NCBI GenBank assembly: GCA_002307215.1
Contig: DBTU01000044.1
Location: 67,938-131,937 of the forward strand
From: Lachnoclostridium sp. UBA1308
GTDB taxonomy: Bacteria > Bacillota > Clostridia > Lachnospirales > Lachnospiraceae
Direction: 5' to 3'
Length of the DNA stretch: 64,000 bases
Under the pieces are notes generated by a model. That model had not been told where the DNA came from. It worked only from the letters and a program-made list of their open reading frames with translations, and searched no databases. The position numbers and the translations under genes were made by a program. Positions 7,887-16,822 of the stretch are shown here, piece by piece (the stretch's first letter is position 1; each line of letters begins with the position of its first letter).

Positions 7887-9128
7887 ATGAAAAAGAATTT
7901 TTATAGCGGACTAATTACCGGACTCTGCAGCGCTATTTTACTATGTGCAATACTGGGCACATTGTTCTTGGTTGTCCAATCAAAAGCAGAGGGAAGGACA
8001 GAGGATTCGGATACTTCGGGGAAATCAACGGTTAATCAGGAGATTTCCTATGATAAAATAGTACAAAAGCTGACCTATCTTCATGTGCTGGTTGATAACT
8101 ACTATCTAGAGGATGGGAAAGAAACTGATTTTGCAGATGGAATCTATAAGGGATTTATCAGTAGTCTTGACGACCCATATTCGGTTTATTATACAGCCGA
8201 TGAATACAAGGCGCTGATGGAAAGCTCATCAGGAACATATTGCGGTATCGGCGCGTATGTTAGCCAAAATGCAAAAACAGGAATTATAACAATCGTTAAG
8301 CCATTTTCAACCGGACCGGCCTATCAGGAAGGAATACTGCCAGGGGATATTCTTTATAAAGTAAATGATAAGGCAGTCACAGGAGTAGATATATCCAAGG
8401 TGGTCAGCGATATGAAGGGAAAAAAAGGAACTCCCGTCAAAATTACGATTGTAAGGGAAGGGGAACCGGACCCAATCGATTTTTCTGTTACCAGAGAAAA
8501 TGTTGAAGTTCCTACGATTGAATCTCAGATGCTGGATAATAAAATAGGATATATAATCATTTCTGAATTTGATGAAGTGACCGTAAGCCAGTTTGTCAAA
8601 GCGGTTAATAAGCTTGAAGCGGATGGAATGAAGGGGCTGGTTGTAGATGTTAGAAATAATCCGGGAGGTTTGCTTGCATCAGTAGTGAAAATACTTGACC
8701 GACTTCTCCCACCGGAACTAATTGTATATACGGAGGATAAGAATGGTAATCGAGAGGAACAAACGGCTGTTGATAAGAAGCAGGTTAAAGTTCCGATGGC
8801 AGTATTGATTAACGGACAGAGTGCGAGCGCTTCTGAGATTTTTGCGGGAACACTTCAAGATTACAAAGCAGCGACTATCATCGGCACTACCAGCTTTGGC
8901 AAGGGAATTGTTCAGAAGGTGATTCCGCTATCGGATGGAACAGCAGTAAAGCTTACTATTTCAAAGTATTATACCCCCCAAGGACGTAATATTCATGGAA
9001 TAGGCATTACTCCCGATATAAAGGTGGATTTGAGCGATGACCTTAAGAAACAGGTTGTCATACCGATTGACAAGGATAATCAGTTACAAGAAGCAATAAA
9101 GACGATAACGAATAAAATTAATAAATAA
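7887..9128 (+). CDS. S41 family C-terminal processing peptidase (CtpA/CtpB-like)
   Basis: The 413-residue protein has one N-terminal membrane anchor (about residues 8-30), a helical region, a PDZ domain (about 110-195, with the GIGAYVS and GPAYQEGILPGDIL segments) and an S41 serine protease domain. The catalytic Ser314 lies in NGQSASASEI and Lys339 in SFGKG, 25 residues apart as in the family. Such enzymes cut partner proteins outside the membrane and in spore formers act in signalling. The start at ATG 7887 is chosen because GGAGG (7877-7881) precedes it by 5 nt; ATG 7875 would overlap this site. It forms a single-gene unit between two hairpins and is not visibly linked to the flagellar genes downstream. 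Confidence 0.9.
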   Translation: MKKNFYSGLITGLCSAILLCAILGTLFLVVQSKAEGRTEDSDTSGKSTVNQEISYDKIVQKLTYLHVLVDNYYLEDGKETDFADGIYKGFISSLDDPYSVYYTADEYKALMESSSGTYCGIGAYVSQNAKTGIITIVKPFSTGPAYQEGILPGDILYKVNDKAVTGVDISKVVSDMKGKKGTPVKITIVREGEPDPIDFSVTRENVEVPTIESQMLDNKIGYIIISEFDEVTVSQFVKAVNKLEADGMKGLVVDVRNNPGGLLASVVKILDRLLPPELIVYTEDKNGNREEQTAVDKKQVKVPMAVLINGQSASASEIFAGTLQDYKAATIIGTTSFGKGIVQKVIPLSDGTAVKLTISKYYTPQGRNIHGIGITPDIKVDLSDDLKKQVVIPIDKDNQLQEAIKTITNKINK

Positions 9129-9163
9129 TAGGACTTATAACGGTGAATACCCTCCTAGCGGGC

Positions 9164-9257
9164 ACTGAAAAAGCCCCTTTATAGACTTGACATGAATGAA
9201 TATATATGCACCTTTATTCATTTGGATACCTAAAAAGGGGCTTAGTCAGTTTATACC
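9164..9257 (+). terminator. Large nested hairpin terminator after the S41 peptidase gene
   Basis: AAGCCCCTTT (9171-9180) pairs with AAAGGGGCTT (9234-9243), continued outward by ACTGA (9164-9168) with TCAGT (9246-9250) and inward by AATGAATA (9195-9202) with TATTCATT (9215-9222). The T-run after it is short (TTTAT). It separates the peptidase from the flagellar operon. Confidence 0.7.
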
Positions 9258-9307
9258 TTCCTACGATAGCTTTTCTGGCTATATTATAGAAAATTTTCAA
9301 ATACCTA

Positions 9308-9334
9308 TAATGTTAATTGCGAATCTTCCGATAA
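9308..9334 (+). promoter_or_regulatory. Sigma-28-like flagellar promoter upstream of flgM
   Basis: TAAT (9308-9311), 15 nt, then TCCGATAA (9327-9334) resembles the sigma-28/SigD consensus TAAA-N15-GCCGATAA. It lies 58 nt before flgM, the first gene of the late flagellar cluster, where such a promoter is expected. Confidence 0.55.
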
Positions 9335-9391
9335 ATATTATAGATGTAAGGTTACCAATCGTGAATTGTTTTTAGATAGGTGGTGATTAGG

Positions 9392-9667
9392 ATGCGAATC
9401 GATGCATTCAATAAGATTAATGAAATATACAAGGCAAGCAGTGTTAAGAAGACACCAAAGACCGAGGGTAGTAGCTTCAGTGATCTGCTTGAGATTTCAC
9501 AGACAGGCAAGGATTATCAGACCGCAAAACAGATTGTTGCACGTACTCCTGATATCAGAGAAGCAAAAGTCAATGATATCAAAGGGCGCATGGAAGCAGG
9601 CGCATATAATGTAACAATCGAAGATGTGGCAGATAAACTGGTTGATCAGACTGACGAGGAAATTTAA
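9392..9667 (+). CDS. flgM: Anti-sigma-28 factor FlgM
   Basis: This 91-residue protein has the FlgM layout: a disordered N-terminus (about 1-35) with MRIDAFNKINEIYKAS at the start, then the C-terminal sigma-binding helices (about 50-88, VARTPDIREAKVNDIKGRMEAG and YNVTIEDVADKLV). FlgM holds sigma-28 inactive until the hook is complete and FlgM is exported. The start at ATG 9392 follows AGGTGG (9378-9383) by 8 nt; an in-frame GTG at 9380 overlaps that site and is rejected. It is the first gene of the flgM-flgN-flgK-flgK string and is preceded by a sigma-28-like promoter, giving the usual feedback loop. Confidence 0.93.
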   Translation: MRIDAFNKINEIYKASSVKKTPKTEGSSFSDLLEISQTGKDYQTAKQIVARTPDIREAKVNDIKGRMEAGAYNVTIEDVADKLVDQTDEEI

Positions 9668-9699
9668 TATTTTTACCTGTATGAGAAAGAGGGTTAACT

Positions 9700-10215
9700 G
9701 TGGCAAGCTTAATTGATGAATTGATTGAGGTCCTGGAGAAGGAACATAAGTTTTATCAGCAATTGATTCCGATTGTAGAACAAAAAACTCAGGTCATAGT
9801 GAATAATGACCTGACCTCCCTACAGGAGATAACCTGCAAGGAACAGGAAGCAATTGACAAAATCAATACGCTGGAACGCAAAAGAGAAACCATTTTGGTG
9901 AATATCAAGACGGTTATTAACCGCAAATCAGGAGATATGAATTTACAGACTCTGATAAAATTGATGGATAAACAACCGATTGAGCAGAAGGCTCTTTCAA
10001 TGATACATGACAAACTGAAAAGCACGATTCAAAGATTGGTGAAAGCCAATAATCGTAACAGATCTTTAATACAGCACTCCCTAGAGATGATAGAATTCAA
10101 TATGAATTTTATTCAAAGTACAAGGATGTCACCGGGGAACAATTCTTACACGAAAAGTGCGTCAGAGTATATGACACATTCGCAGGGAACAGGGATGTTT
10201 GACGCGAAGCAATAA
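9700..10215 (+). CDS. flgN: Flagellar export chaperone FlgN
   Basis: This is a 171-residue, mostly helical and coiled-coil protein of the FlgN family, the export chaperone for the hook-associated proteins FlgK and FlgL. Features are the N-terminal LIDELIEVLEKEHKFYQQLI helix, a long central coiled coil (about 45-125) and a polar disordered tail, as in other Gram-positive FlgN proteins. It starts at GTG 9700 with AAAGAGGG just upstream. It is placed directly between flgM and flgK, 19 nt before the latter, so it is made with its clients. Assignment rests on position and helical pattern, since FlgN sequences diverge strongly. Confidence 0.88.
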   Translation: MASLIDELIEVLEKEHKFYQQLIPIVEQKTQVIVNNDLTSLQEITCKEQEAIDKINTLERKRETILVNIKTVINRKSGDMNLQTLIKLMDKQPIEQKALSMIHDKLKSTIQRLVKANNRNRSLIQHSLEMIEFNMNFIQSTRMSPGNNSYTKSASEYMTHSQGTGMFDAKQ

Positions 10216-10234
10216 GAAGAGGTAAGGTGAGTCC

Positions 10235-11965
10235 ATGGCATCAATAAGCGGTTTATATGTCGGCGTAACCGGTCTGAATGTAAGTCAGGCTGCTTTGAAT
10301 ATAACTTCACATAATTTGGCCAATGTTGAAACCGAAGGCTACGTAAGGCAGCAGGCGGTATTGACGGACTTTAATTACAAAAAATTGGGCGATTCTTATC
10401 TGTCTGCCATGCAACAGGGGCTAGGGGCGAATTTTGCAACTGTAAAACAGGTTAGAGATACTTTTTTGGATAAGGCCTATCGCCAGGAAGTTGGTAGAGA
10501 GGCCTTTTATGAATCACAAGATGATGCGGTTGGAGAAGTAGAAGGATTTTTTGGCGAGCTGGAGGGTGAATCCTTTCAGAACACGATGAACGATCTTTGG
10601 ACTTCGCTTCAGGAATTGGCGAAGCAACCGGATAGTGTCGTAACCAGAGCAACTCTCATTCAGACAGCAGTTTCTTTTGTTGAGAGGACTGATAACATTT
10701 CGGATCAATTAAAGGATTATCAGGTCAATTTGAATACACAGATTCAGGAGCAAGTGGACCGTATTAACGAAATCGGTAAAAACCTGAAGAGTTTAAATAT
10801 AAAAATCAGACAATATGAAAGCACTGGGCTAGAAAAAGCGAATGATCTTCGGGATCAGCGAAATAGTCTGCTTGATGAACTTGGGAAATTAGCTAATATT
10901 ACATATAGAGAAAACCCGAATGGTATGGTAACTGTAAACCTTGAGGGAGCTACTTTTGTTACGGAGGATACTGTATCCGAGATCAAGACAGTAAAGATGA
11001 ACGAAACCTCCGATATGATAAAGCCGGTGTGGGTTGCACATGGTGGCGCTGATGTTTTCAATTTGGATAAAGCAGCCTCCGCCGATAATGATACGGATAT
11101 CGGTTCCTTGAAGGGGTTATTAACTGCCAGAGGCTCAAAACAGGCTAGTTATACGGACATACCCATACGTTCCAATTATGCATCGGAAACACTTTATAAT
11201 GCAGATGTTCGAAATTATAATAATACGATTAACGCTTCTGTGATAATGAAGGTGCAGGCAGAATTTGACCAGCTGGTTCATGGGATTGTAACAACAATCA
11301 ATGATGTTCTGAGTCCGAACAAAGAAGTAACCCAGATTGATGGTAGCACAATCAAGATTCTTGATACGGACAAGGCTCCGGTAGGTATTGATGCTGACAG
11401 CACCATGGGTGAAGGCTTATTTAACAGAAAGTCCATGAGCCGTTACAGTGATGAACAGGAAATACAGATACTGGACGAAAGTGGAGCTACAGTAACAATT
11501 ACAGCCCGTGTGTATAATGAGGAAGATCCCACTAATAACTATTCATTGTTCACACATGGCGAGATTGAAGTAAACCCAAATATCATGCAGAATTATTCTT
11601 ATATTCCATTGTCCAGCAATACCGGATCCGGTGACTTTGATGTCACAACTGTAAATGCCCTACTGACAAAGTGGCAGGATACGTTCTCTACTTTAAATCC
11701 GAATACACTAACTCAGAACAATTTTGATGATTATTATAGTTCATTTATATCCGATCTGGCGAACAGGGGAGAGCAGCTTGGCACAATCAGTACCAATCAG
11801 GCTTCCATGGTAGAGAGCATCAATAACCAGAGAACAGAAGTAACAGGGGTCTCTTCGGATGAGGAACTGACAAATATGATTAAATACCAGCATGCGTATA
11901 ATGCATCGGCTCGATATGTGAATGTGGTAAGTCAAATGCTGGAGGATATCATCGAAAAGCTTTAA
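10235..11965 (+). CDS. flgK: Flagellar hook-associated protein 1, FlgK (copy 1)
   Basis: This 576-residue protein is FlgK, which joins hook and filament. The N-terminal rod/hook motif (ALNITSHNLANVETEGYVRQ, about residues 20-40) and the C-terminal FlgK/FlgE helix (VSSDEELTNMIKYQHAYNASARYVNVVSQMLEDI) are both present, with a long coiled region at about 140-200 (NTQIQEQVDRINEIGKNLKSLN). The length is normal for FlgK. The start has an AAGAGG site and a short gap to flgN. It is followed after 40 nt by a second, diverged FlgK gene, so the pair probably arose by tandem duplication. Secreted through the flagellar type III apparatus, so it has no Sec signal. Confidence 0.93.
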   Translation: MASISGLYVGVTGLNVSQAALNITSHNLANVETEGYVRQQAVLTDFNYKKLGDSYLSAMQQGLGANFATVKQVRDTFLDKAYRQEVGREAFYESQDDAVGEVEGFFGELEGESFQNTMNDLWTSLQELAKQPDSVVTRATLIQTAVSFVERTDNISDQLKDYQVNLNTQIQEQVDRINEIGKNLKSLNIKIRQYESTGLEKANDLRDQRNSLLDELGKLANITYRENPNGMVTVNLEGATFVTEDTVSEIKTVKMNETSDMIKPVWVAHGGADVFNLDKAASADNDTDIGSLKGLLTARGSKQASYTDIPIRSNYASETLYNADVRNYNNTINASVIMKVQAEFDQLVHGIVTTINDVLSPNKEVTQIDGSTIKILDTDKAPVGIDADSTMGEGLFNRKSMSRYSDEQEIQILDESGATVTITARVYNEEDPTNNYSLFTHGEIEVNPNIMQNYSYIPLSSNTGSGDFDVTTVNALLTKWQDTFSTLNPNTLTQNNFDDYYSSFISDLANRGEQLGTISTNQASMVESINNQRTEVTGVSSDEELTNMIKYQHAYNASARYVNVVSQMLEDIIEKL

Positions 11966-12005
11966 TTGAATTGTGCTTTACAGAAACGGCAAAAAGGAGG
12001 TAAGT

Positions 12006-13862
12006 ATGGCATCTACATTTTTTGGGTTGAATATCGGCCAGACTGGTTTATATACCTATCAATCAGCCTTGGATACAACCGCGCATAATATAACCAATGC
12101 GGAAACTGAAGGGTATTCCAGACAGGTTATGTCTCAGCAAGCTTCCAAAGCTCTTCCGGTAAACAGTACTTATGGTATGGCCGGTACCGGTGTCAGTGTG
12201 GCCGGGGTCAACCAACAACGAGATGATTATTTTGATGTTAAATACTGGAAGAATAATACGATATACGGGGAGTATTCAACTAAGTCATATTATATGACGG
12301 AGATTGAGAATTATTTCAACGATGTCAGTGTAGATGGATTTACAACTACTTATAATTCACTCAATGACAGTCTTCAGGAGCTTCAGAAGAATCCGTCCAG
12401 TTTAACAGTTCGTACACAGGTTATTAATTATGCGAAAAGCTTAACAGAATATTTTAATTCGGTAGCAGTGGATATGAATAGCATTCAAGATGAATGTAAT
12501 TTTGAGATACGTAATCAGGTGGATCAAATCAATTCAACCTCAAGCCAGATTGCAGCTTTAACCCAGCAGATTAATACACTGGAGGTTAACGGAGGTATCG
12601 CCAATGACCTGAGAGATCAGCGGGCATTGCGGGTTGATGAACTTTCGAAACTTGCAAATATAACGGTGACAGAAAAAACAGTCGGAACAGCAGGCGGTCT
12701 CACAAGTTATGTTGTGAAGATGAATGGCGGCTCCTTGGTCGATGGCAATAAAAGCTATAAGCTATCGGTAGTACCGCGTTCTGAGAAAATCAACCAGAAT
12801 GACATTGACGGTCTATACGATATCGAATGGGAGAATGGGCAGAAATTTGATTCCTATAATAAAAACATGGGAGGCTCACTACAAGCTCTGTTTGAGGTTC
12901 GTGATGGAAACAATCAATTTAATCTGACCGGAACAGTCAGTGCGAATTCAGGAGATAACTTTGTAACCATGACGGATACAAACATTAACTGTGTAGAGAA
13001 AATGAATATACCTGAGGACGGTAAGATTACCGTCGGAAATAGAGATTATGCCTATACCGGCTTTGAGGTTACAACGGATGAAGCAACCGGTAAATTTGTA
13101 TATACCTTTGAACTTCAAGATCAGCTCACGGCTGATGCGGAAGAAGCTGTATCATCAATTGGAAAAGCTATAGACTACAAGGGTGTTCCTTATTATATGA
13201 GCAAGCTGAATGAATTTACACGTACCTATGCGAAAGCTTTCAATGATATTGAGCGAAAAGGCGTTGATTTGAACGGTGCTGCCGGAACGGATTTATTCAC
13301 TGCTACCAGTAAGTTATCCGGAGAGGAGTATACCTTTGGACCATTAGAAGACTCAGAGGATTACAGTTACTATGATTTTACTACCTTCAATTCCCAGACC
13401 GGAGGCTACTACAGTGAGCCGGAGGCCAATAAGCCGTTATACGGATCATATTATTTCATGACCGCTTCGAATTTTACGATCAATTCCGCTATGTTAGAGG
13501 ATACCAGTCTTATGACAACCTCTACGAATGAGGTGGACGGAAGTGAAAGCAATGATATTGTCGATGAACTGATTGCGTTAAAGAGTAACAAAGAATTATT
13601 TGATAACGGAGCACCGGATGGTTATTATCAGACGTTGATTGCAGAGGTTGGAATTGATACGGATAAGGCCAATACATTTTCAGATAGCCAGAACAACATT
13701 CTGGATTCGATAAAAAATCAAAGATTATCCATATCGGGTGTTGATGTGGATGAAGAAGCTATGAGCCTGGTACGTTACCAGAATGCATATAATTTGTCTG
13801 CTAAGGTTATTACCGTAATGAATGAAATTTATGATAAATTGATTAATGAAATGGGTGTATAG
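12006..13862 (+). CDS. flgK: Second FlgK-type hook-associated protein (copy 2)
   Basis: This 618-residue protein repeats the FlgK architecture of the preceding gene: an N-terminal motif (ALDTTAHNITNAETEGYSRQ), a coiled region (NQVDQINSTSSQIAALTQQINTL) and a C-terminal motif (VDVDEEAMSLVRYQNAYNLSAKVITVMNEIYDKL). Between about residues 220 and 520 the two proteins differ clearly, so this is an old duplicate and not a recent copy. The start at ATG 12006 follows AAAAAGGAGG by 5 nt; an upstream in-frame GTG at 11973 is rejected. One copy may form a second junction ring or serve a variant filament, but that is guesswork. It is the last gene before a 347-nt gap. Confidence 0.88.
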   Translation: MASTFFGLNIGQTGLYTYQSALDTTAHNITNAETEGYSRQVMSQQASKALPVNSTYGMAGTGVSVAGVNQQRDDYFDVKYWKNNTIYGEYSTKSYYMTEIENYFNDVSVDGFTTTYNSLNDSLQELQKNPSSLTVRTQVINYAKSLTEYFNSVAVDMNSIQDECNFEIRNQVDQINSTSSQIAALTQQINTLEVNGGIANDLRDQRALRVDELSKLANITVTEKTVGTAGGLTSYVVKMNGGSLVDGNKSYKLSVVPRSEKINQNDIDGLYDIEWENGQKFDSYNKNMGGSLQALFEVRDGNNQFNLTGTVSANSGDNFVTMTDTNINCVEKMNIPEDGKITVGNRDYAYTGFEVTTDEATGKFVYTFELQDQLTADAEEAVSSIGKAIDYKGVPYYMSKLNEFTRTYAKAFNDIERKGVDLNGAAGTDLFTATSKLSGEEYTFGPLEDSEDYSYYDFTTFNSQTGGYYSEPEANKPLYGSYYFMTASNFTINSAMLEDTSLMTTSTNEVDGSESNDIVDELIALKSNKELFDNGAPDGYYQTLIAEVGIDTDKANTFSDSQNNILDSIKNQRLSISGVDVDEEAMSLVRYQNAYNLSAKVITVMNEIYDKLINEMGV

Positions 13863-13884
13863 GTAAGGAATATTCAAAAGGGAC

Positions 13885-13903
13885 GGTACATTGGCAATGT
13901 ACC
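13885..13903 (+). other. Hairpin after the second flgK gene
   Basis: GGTACATT and AATGTACC form a perfect 8-bp stem with a GGC loop, 22 nt after the stop codon. There is no T-run, so it may stabilise the mRNA end or mark a processing site instead of terminating. Confidence 0.45.
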
Positions 13904-13951
13904 TGTGCTTCGATAACCTTAGAAATACATATATGAACGGAACAAATATGC

Positions 13952-14003
13952 AAGAGACAAGTATAAGAGACAAGTATAAGAGACAAATGCAAGAGATAAA
14001 GAC
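13952..14003 (+). repeat. Four-unit 13-bp tandem repeat in the flgK-flgL gap
   Basis: Four adjacent 13-mers share AAGAGA: the first two are identical (AAGAGACAAGTAT), the third ends in AAATGC and the fourth reads AAGAGATAAAGAC. The 347-nt gap 13863-14209 holds this repeat, the hairpin before it and a weak promoter candidate after it, but no gene. Confidence 0.8.
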
Positions 14004-14074
14004 AGTAAACAGAAATATAGAAGAAGAGTGGCTTAATTAAGTGGTGTTATAAAATAATCATATATTTTTAAGGC

Positions 14075-14102
14075 TTTATAAATATAACAAGATATCCGAT
14101 AT
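14075..14102 (+). promoter_or_regulatory. Weak sigma-28-like promoter candidate before flgL
   Basis: TCCGATAT (14095-14102) matches the sigma-28 -10 element in 7 of 8 bases, but the best -35 (TTTA/TTAT near 14075-14079) is poor, and a better TAAA at 14079-14082 is about 3 nt too close. It lies about 110 nt before flgL. Confidence 0.3.
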
Positions 14103-14209
14103 ATAGAAGGTAGCGACAATTTGGATTTATCATATTTAGAATGTGAAGAGAATGATATATAGAATTAGTTATATATTTACTGCGGTTTATCGGGTTAGGA
14201 GGTTGGATT

Positions 14210-15709
14210 ATGAGAATAACGAATAAAATGATGACGAATAATATGATGAGTAATATTAATAAGAATAAAGTGAACATGACCAAATTAGAGGAACAGTATT
14301 CGTCGGGGAAAAAAATTCAGCGGCCTTCCGATGACCCGATTATTGCGGTAAGAGCACTTAGGCTTAGAACAAATCTTTCAGAAATGAGTCAGTATTATGA
14401 GAAGAATATTCCGGATGCACAGTCTTGGATGAGTGTAACAGAAAGTGCTTTGACTACGGTAAATAGCATATTATCGCAGGTGAATACTTATTGTGTACAG
14501 GGTAGTTCCGACACACTCACAGAATCAGACCGATCATCCATTGCGGAGAATCTTGCGCAGATGAAACAGCAGATATATCAGGAGGGTAATACGAATTATG
14601 CCGGAAGGTATGTGTTTACCGGTTTTAAGACGGATAGTTCTTTAACCTTCACAGATGATGAGGCCTCCCTTTCTTATGACATTACGCAGAACTTTACAAA
14701 TGATGATATACAGATTGTCAATAAAATAACAGGTAGCTATAATCCGTCTGATTATGATGGAGTCACTCCGTTTGTTCCCGATGCTCCTGAGATGAATGAG
14801 GCATATCGAATCCAATTGGCATATGATAATCTAAGTGATGCTCCTCCGGAAGGTATTCGCTATTATAAAAAGGATGCCTCGGGTGAACTGGTGGAACAGA
14901 CATATACCGGCCCAATTAATAAGGTATCATCAACAGTTGATGGTGCGTATACGCCGGCTGCGGGCGAAGTTAACTATATTCCTGAAACAGGGGAGATGAT
15001 ACTTGGGGCAGATGTATATGCGGAACTTCGTACGGCGGACAAAATACAAATCGATTATTCAAAAAGCGGATTTACAAGCGGAGAGTTAAAACCGGAGCAC
15101 TATTTTACGTGCACAATGACAGATAGTGATAAGCCGGATCAGGATCCAATTACTTATACAAAATCAGAGGAAGGTCAGAATATACAATATGAGGTGAATT
15201 ATAACCAGAAACTTACTGTTAACACAGAAGGTTCTGATTCTATTACACATCGGATGGGACGTTGCATTGATGATCTTCTGAGTACGGTGGATGATGTTAT
15301 TAATACAGAGAATAAGATTGCAGAAGTGGAAAAGAGATTAGAGGATTCCTCGTTAACAGAGGAGCAAAAAGATAGTTATAATAAAATGAAAGAGCAGTTG
15401 GGAACAGAACTGGACTTAAAGAAAAATGTAATGCAGGAGGCCTTCTCCAATGGAATAGCAATATCCTCGGAGGAACAGGACAGGGTAAATGCTTCAGTAG
15501 CGGATTTGGGAAGCAGGGAAGTGCGCCTTGAGCTTACAGAGAATCGTTTATCTAGCCAAAAGGTGGACTATGAGGATCTGATGTCGATGAATGAAGATGC
15601 GGATGTAGTCGATACTTATATAAAATACGGTTCGGCTGAAACTATTTATAATGCTTCGCTGTCTGCGGCTTCTAAGGTAGTCAAGAATACCTTGCTTGAC
15701 TTCTTGTAA
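14210..15709 (+). CDS. flgL: Flagellar hook-associated protein 3, FlgL
   Basis: This is the 499-residue hook-filament junction protein FlgL. The N-terminus (MRITNKMMTNNMMSNINKN, KLEEQYSSGKKIQRPSDDP) and the C-terminus (LTENRLSSQKVDYEDLMSMNEDADVVDTYIKY) are typical flagellin-like coiled-coil ends. The protein is about 200 residues longer than the common 300-residue FlgL, because of an extended exposed middle (about 150-390) rich in Asp, Tyr and Pro, and a helical stretch NTENKIAEVEKRLEDSSLTEEQKD. AGGAGG with 7-nt spacing sets the start. It sits after a gap containing a possible promoter and before fliW-csrA. Confidence 0.9.
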   Translation: MRITNKMMTNNMMSNINKNKVNMTKLEEQYSSGKKIQRPSDDPIIAVRALRLRTNLSEMSQYYEKNIPDAQSWMSVTESALTTVNSILSQVNTYCVQGSSDTLTESDRSSIAENLAQMKQQIYQEGNTNYAGRYVFTGFKTDSSLTFTDDEASLSYDITQNFTNDDIQIVNKITGSYNPSDYDGVTPFVPDAPEMNEAYRIQLAYDNLSDAPPEGIRYYKKDASGELVEQTYTGPINKVSSTVDGAYTPAAGEVNYIPETGEMILGADVYAELRTADKIQIDYSKSGFTSGELKPEHYFTCTMTDSDKPDQDPITYTKSEEGQNIQYEVNYNQKLTVNTEGSDSITHRMGRCIDDLLSTVDDVINTENKIAEVEKRLEDSSLTEEQKDSYNKMKEQLGTELDLKKNVMQEAFSNGIAISSEEQDRVNASVADLGSREVRLELTENRLSSQKVDYEDLMSMNEDADVVDTYIKYGSAETIYNASLSAASKVVKNTLLDFL

Positions 15710-15894
15710 AATATTAGATGCAAAATAAGTGTATTTCATGTATAATATTATTTGCAAAATATATATAATTTCTATATGGCATTTAATGAAGATATAAATG
15801 GTTTTTATGCGGTTTAAAATGTAAAAAGTATAAAGTGTTTTTGAATTATATTCTTGTATGCGAAAGATTAAAGTTTGAAAGGAAGGTGCTTAAG

Positions 15895-16353
15895 GTGCTG
15901 GTAAATACAAGGCATTACGGAGAAATAGATTTAGACGAAGATAAAATCCTCTTTTTTGAAAACGGTATTCTGGGGTTTGAGGATTATAAGAAATATACAT
16001 TGTTATATGATGAAGAGGGCGGCGAGAGATCGGATATTTCATGGCTTCAAAGCTTGGATGAAGTAGCTCTGGCGGTACCGGTAATCAGCCCGTTTCTCAT
16101 AAAATCGGATTACAATCCGGAAGTTGAAGATGAACTTTTGAAACCACTCGGCGAAATTTCTGAGAATAATATTGCTGTTCTTGTTACAATAACGGTTCCG
16201 GCTGATGTTAAGAATATTTCTGCCAATTTAAAGGCGCCGATTGTTATTAATTCAGAGAACGGGAAATGCGCGCAGATTATAGTCGATAATCAGGACTATG
16301 AGGTGAAATATTATTTTTACGACCAATTGAAGGCAGCAAAGGAGGGCAAATAA
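15895..16353 (+). CDS. fliW: Flagellar assembly factor FliW
   Basis: FliW is the protein antagonist of CsrA: free FliW binds CsrA and relieves repression of flagellin translation, while flagellin binds FliW, which gives homeostatic control. The 153-residue sequence shows the family start (LVNTRHYGEIDLDEDKILFFENGILGFEDYKKY) and the C-terminal APIVINSENGKCAQIIVDNQDYEVKYYF. I start at GTG 15895 because this aligns with the normal FliW N-terminus and is preceded by AGGAAGG at a good distance; an in-frame upstream extension to 15835 has no support. It is followed by csrA after a single base, so the two are translated together. Confidence 0.93.
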   Translation: MLVNTRHYGEIDLDEDKILFFENGILGFEDYKKYTLLYDEEGGERSDISWLQSLDEVALAVPVISPFLIKSDYNPEVEDELLKPLGEISENNIAVLVTITVPADVKNISANLKAPIVINSENGKCAQIIVDNQDYEVKYYFYDQLKAAKEGK

Positions 16354-16354
16354 T

Positions 16355-16576
16355 ATGTTGGCCCTATCAAGAAAGATTAATGAATCGATTATCATTGGAA
16401 ATGATATTGAGCTTACAATCCTGGAGGTTAAGGGAGATCAGGTGAAGATCGGTATCAGTGCTCCGAAATCAATTCCTATTTACCGCAAAGAAATCTATCT
16501 TCAGATAAAGGAATCGAATAAAGAAGCGGCAGAAACTATAGTTACAGATGAGGTGCTGAAGAAACTCTTTCAATAA
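16355..16576 (+). CDS. csrA: Carbon storage regulator CsrA
   Basis: This 73-residue RNA-binding repressor is full length, with the family N-terminus MLALSRKINESIIIG and the RNA-contact segment GISAPKSIPIYRKEIY (about 33-48), including the conserved arginine near residue 44. In Gram-positives CsrA represses flagellin translation by binding GGA sites in the leader, and the flagellin leader in this window has such sites (see 19890). The gene begins one base after the fliW stop, with AAAGGAGGG inside the end of fliW. The arrangement fliW-csrA between flgL and fliD is common in flagellated Firmicutes. Confidence 0.95.
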   Translation: MLALSRKINESIIIGNDIELTILEVKGDQVKIGISAPKSIPIYRKEIYLQIKESNKEAAETIVTDEVLKKLFQ

Positions 16577-16696
16577 TTAAAATAAATATTTGGTATGAAA
16601 TAATCAGACTTTTCGGTGCAGCTATTAAAATCAATTGCAGTCGGCAGGTCTTTTTATGTTTTTTATGATTCTTAATAGAAATTTATTAAAAGATAT

Positions 16697-16723
16697 TAAT
16701 AAATCACGACAAGAAACCGATAT
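16697..16723 (+). promoter_or_regulatory. Sigma-28-like promoter upstream of flaG-fliD-fliS
   Basis: TAAT (16697-16700), 15 nt, then ACCGATAT (16716-16723, 7 of 8 to the -10 consensus), 99 nt before flaG. The spacing equals that of the flgM promoter. The transcript would contain TCAAGGATGG at 16754-16763, close to the CsrA-binding consensus. Confidence 0.5.
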
Positions 16724-16822
16724 ATGTGATAGACGTTAATGCAGATTATACAGTCAAGGATGGCATAAGCATTATGGTAAACATTTATTGAGTGAAACCA
16801 AAACACATGGAGGTGTATTAGC

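Noticed and set aside
13952..14003. Possible CRISPR array
   Set aside because: The repeat units are 13 bp and directly adjacent without spacers, and no cas genes are present.
16577..16690. Possible riboswitch after csrA
   Set aside because: Only weak, interrupted pairing between the AGAC and GTCT stretches around a T-rich tract is visible; it matches no riboswitch that I know and could be a poor terminator.
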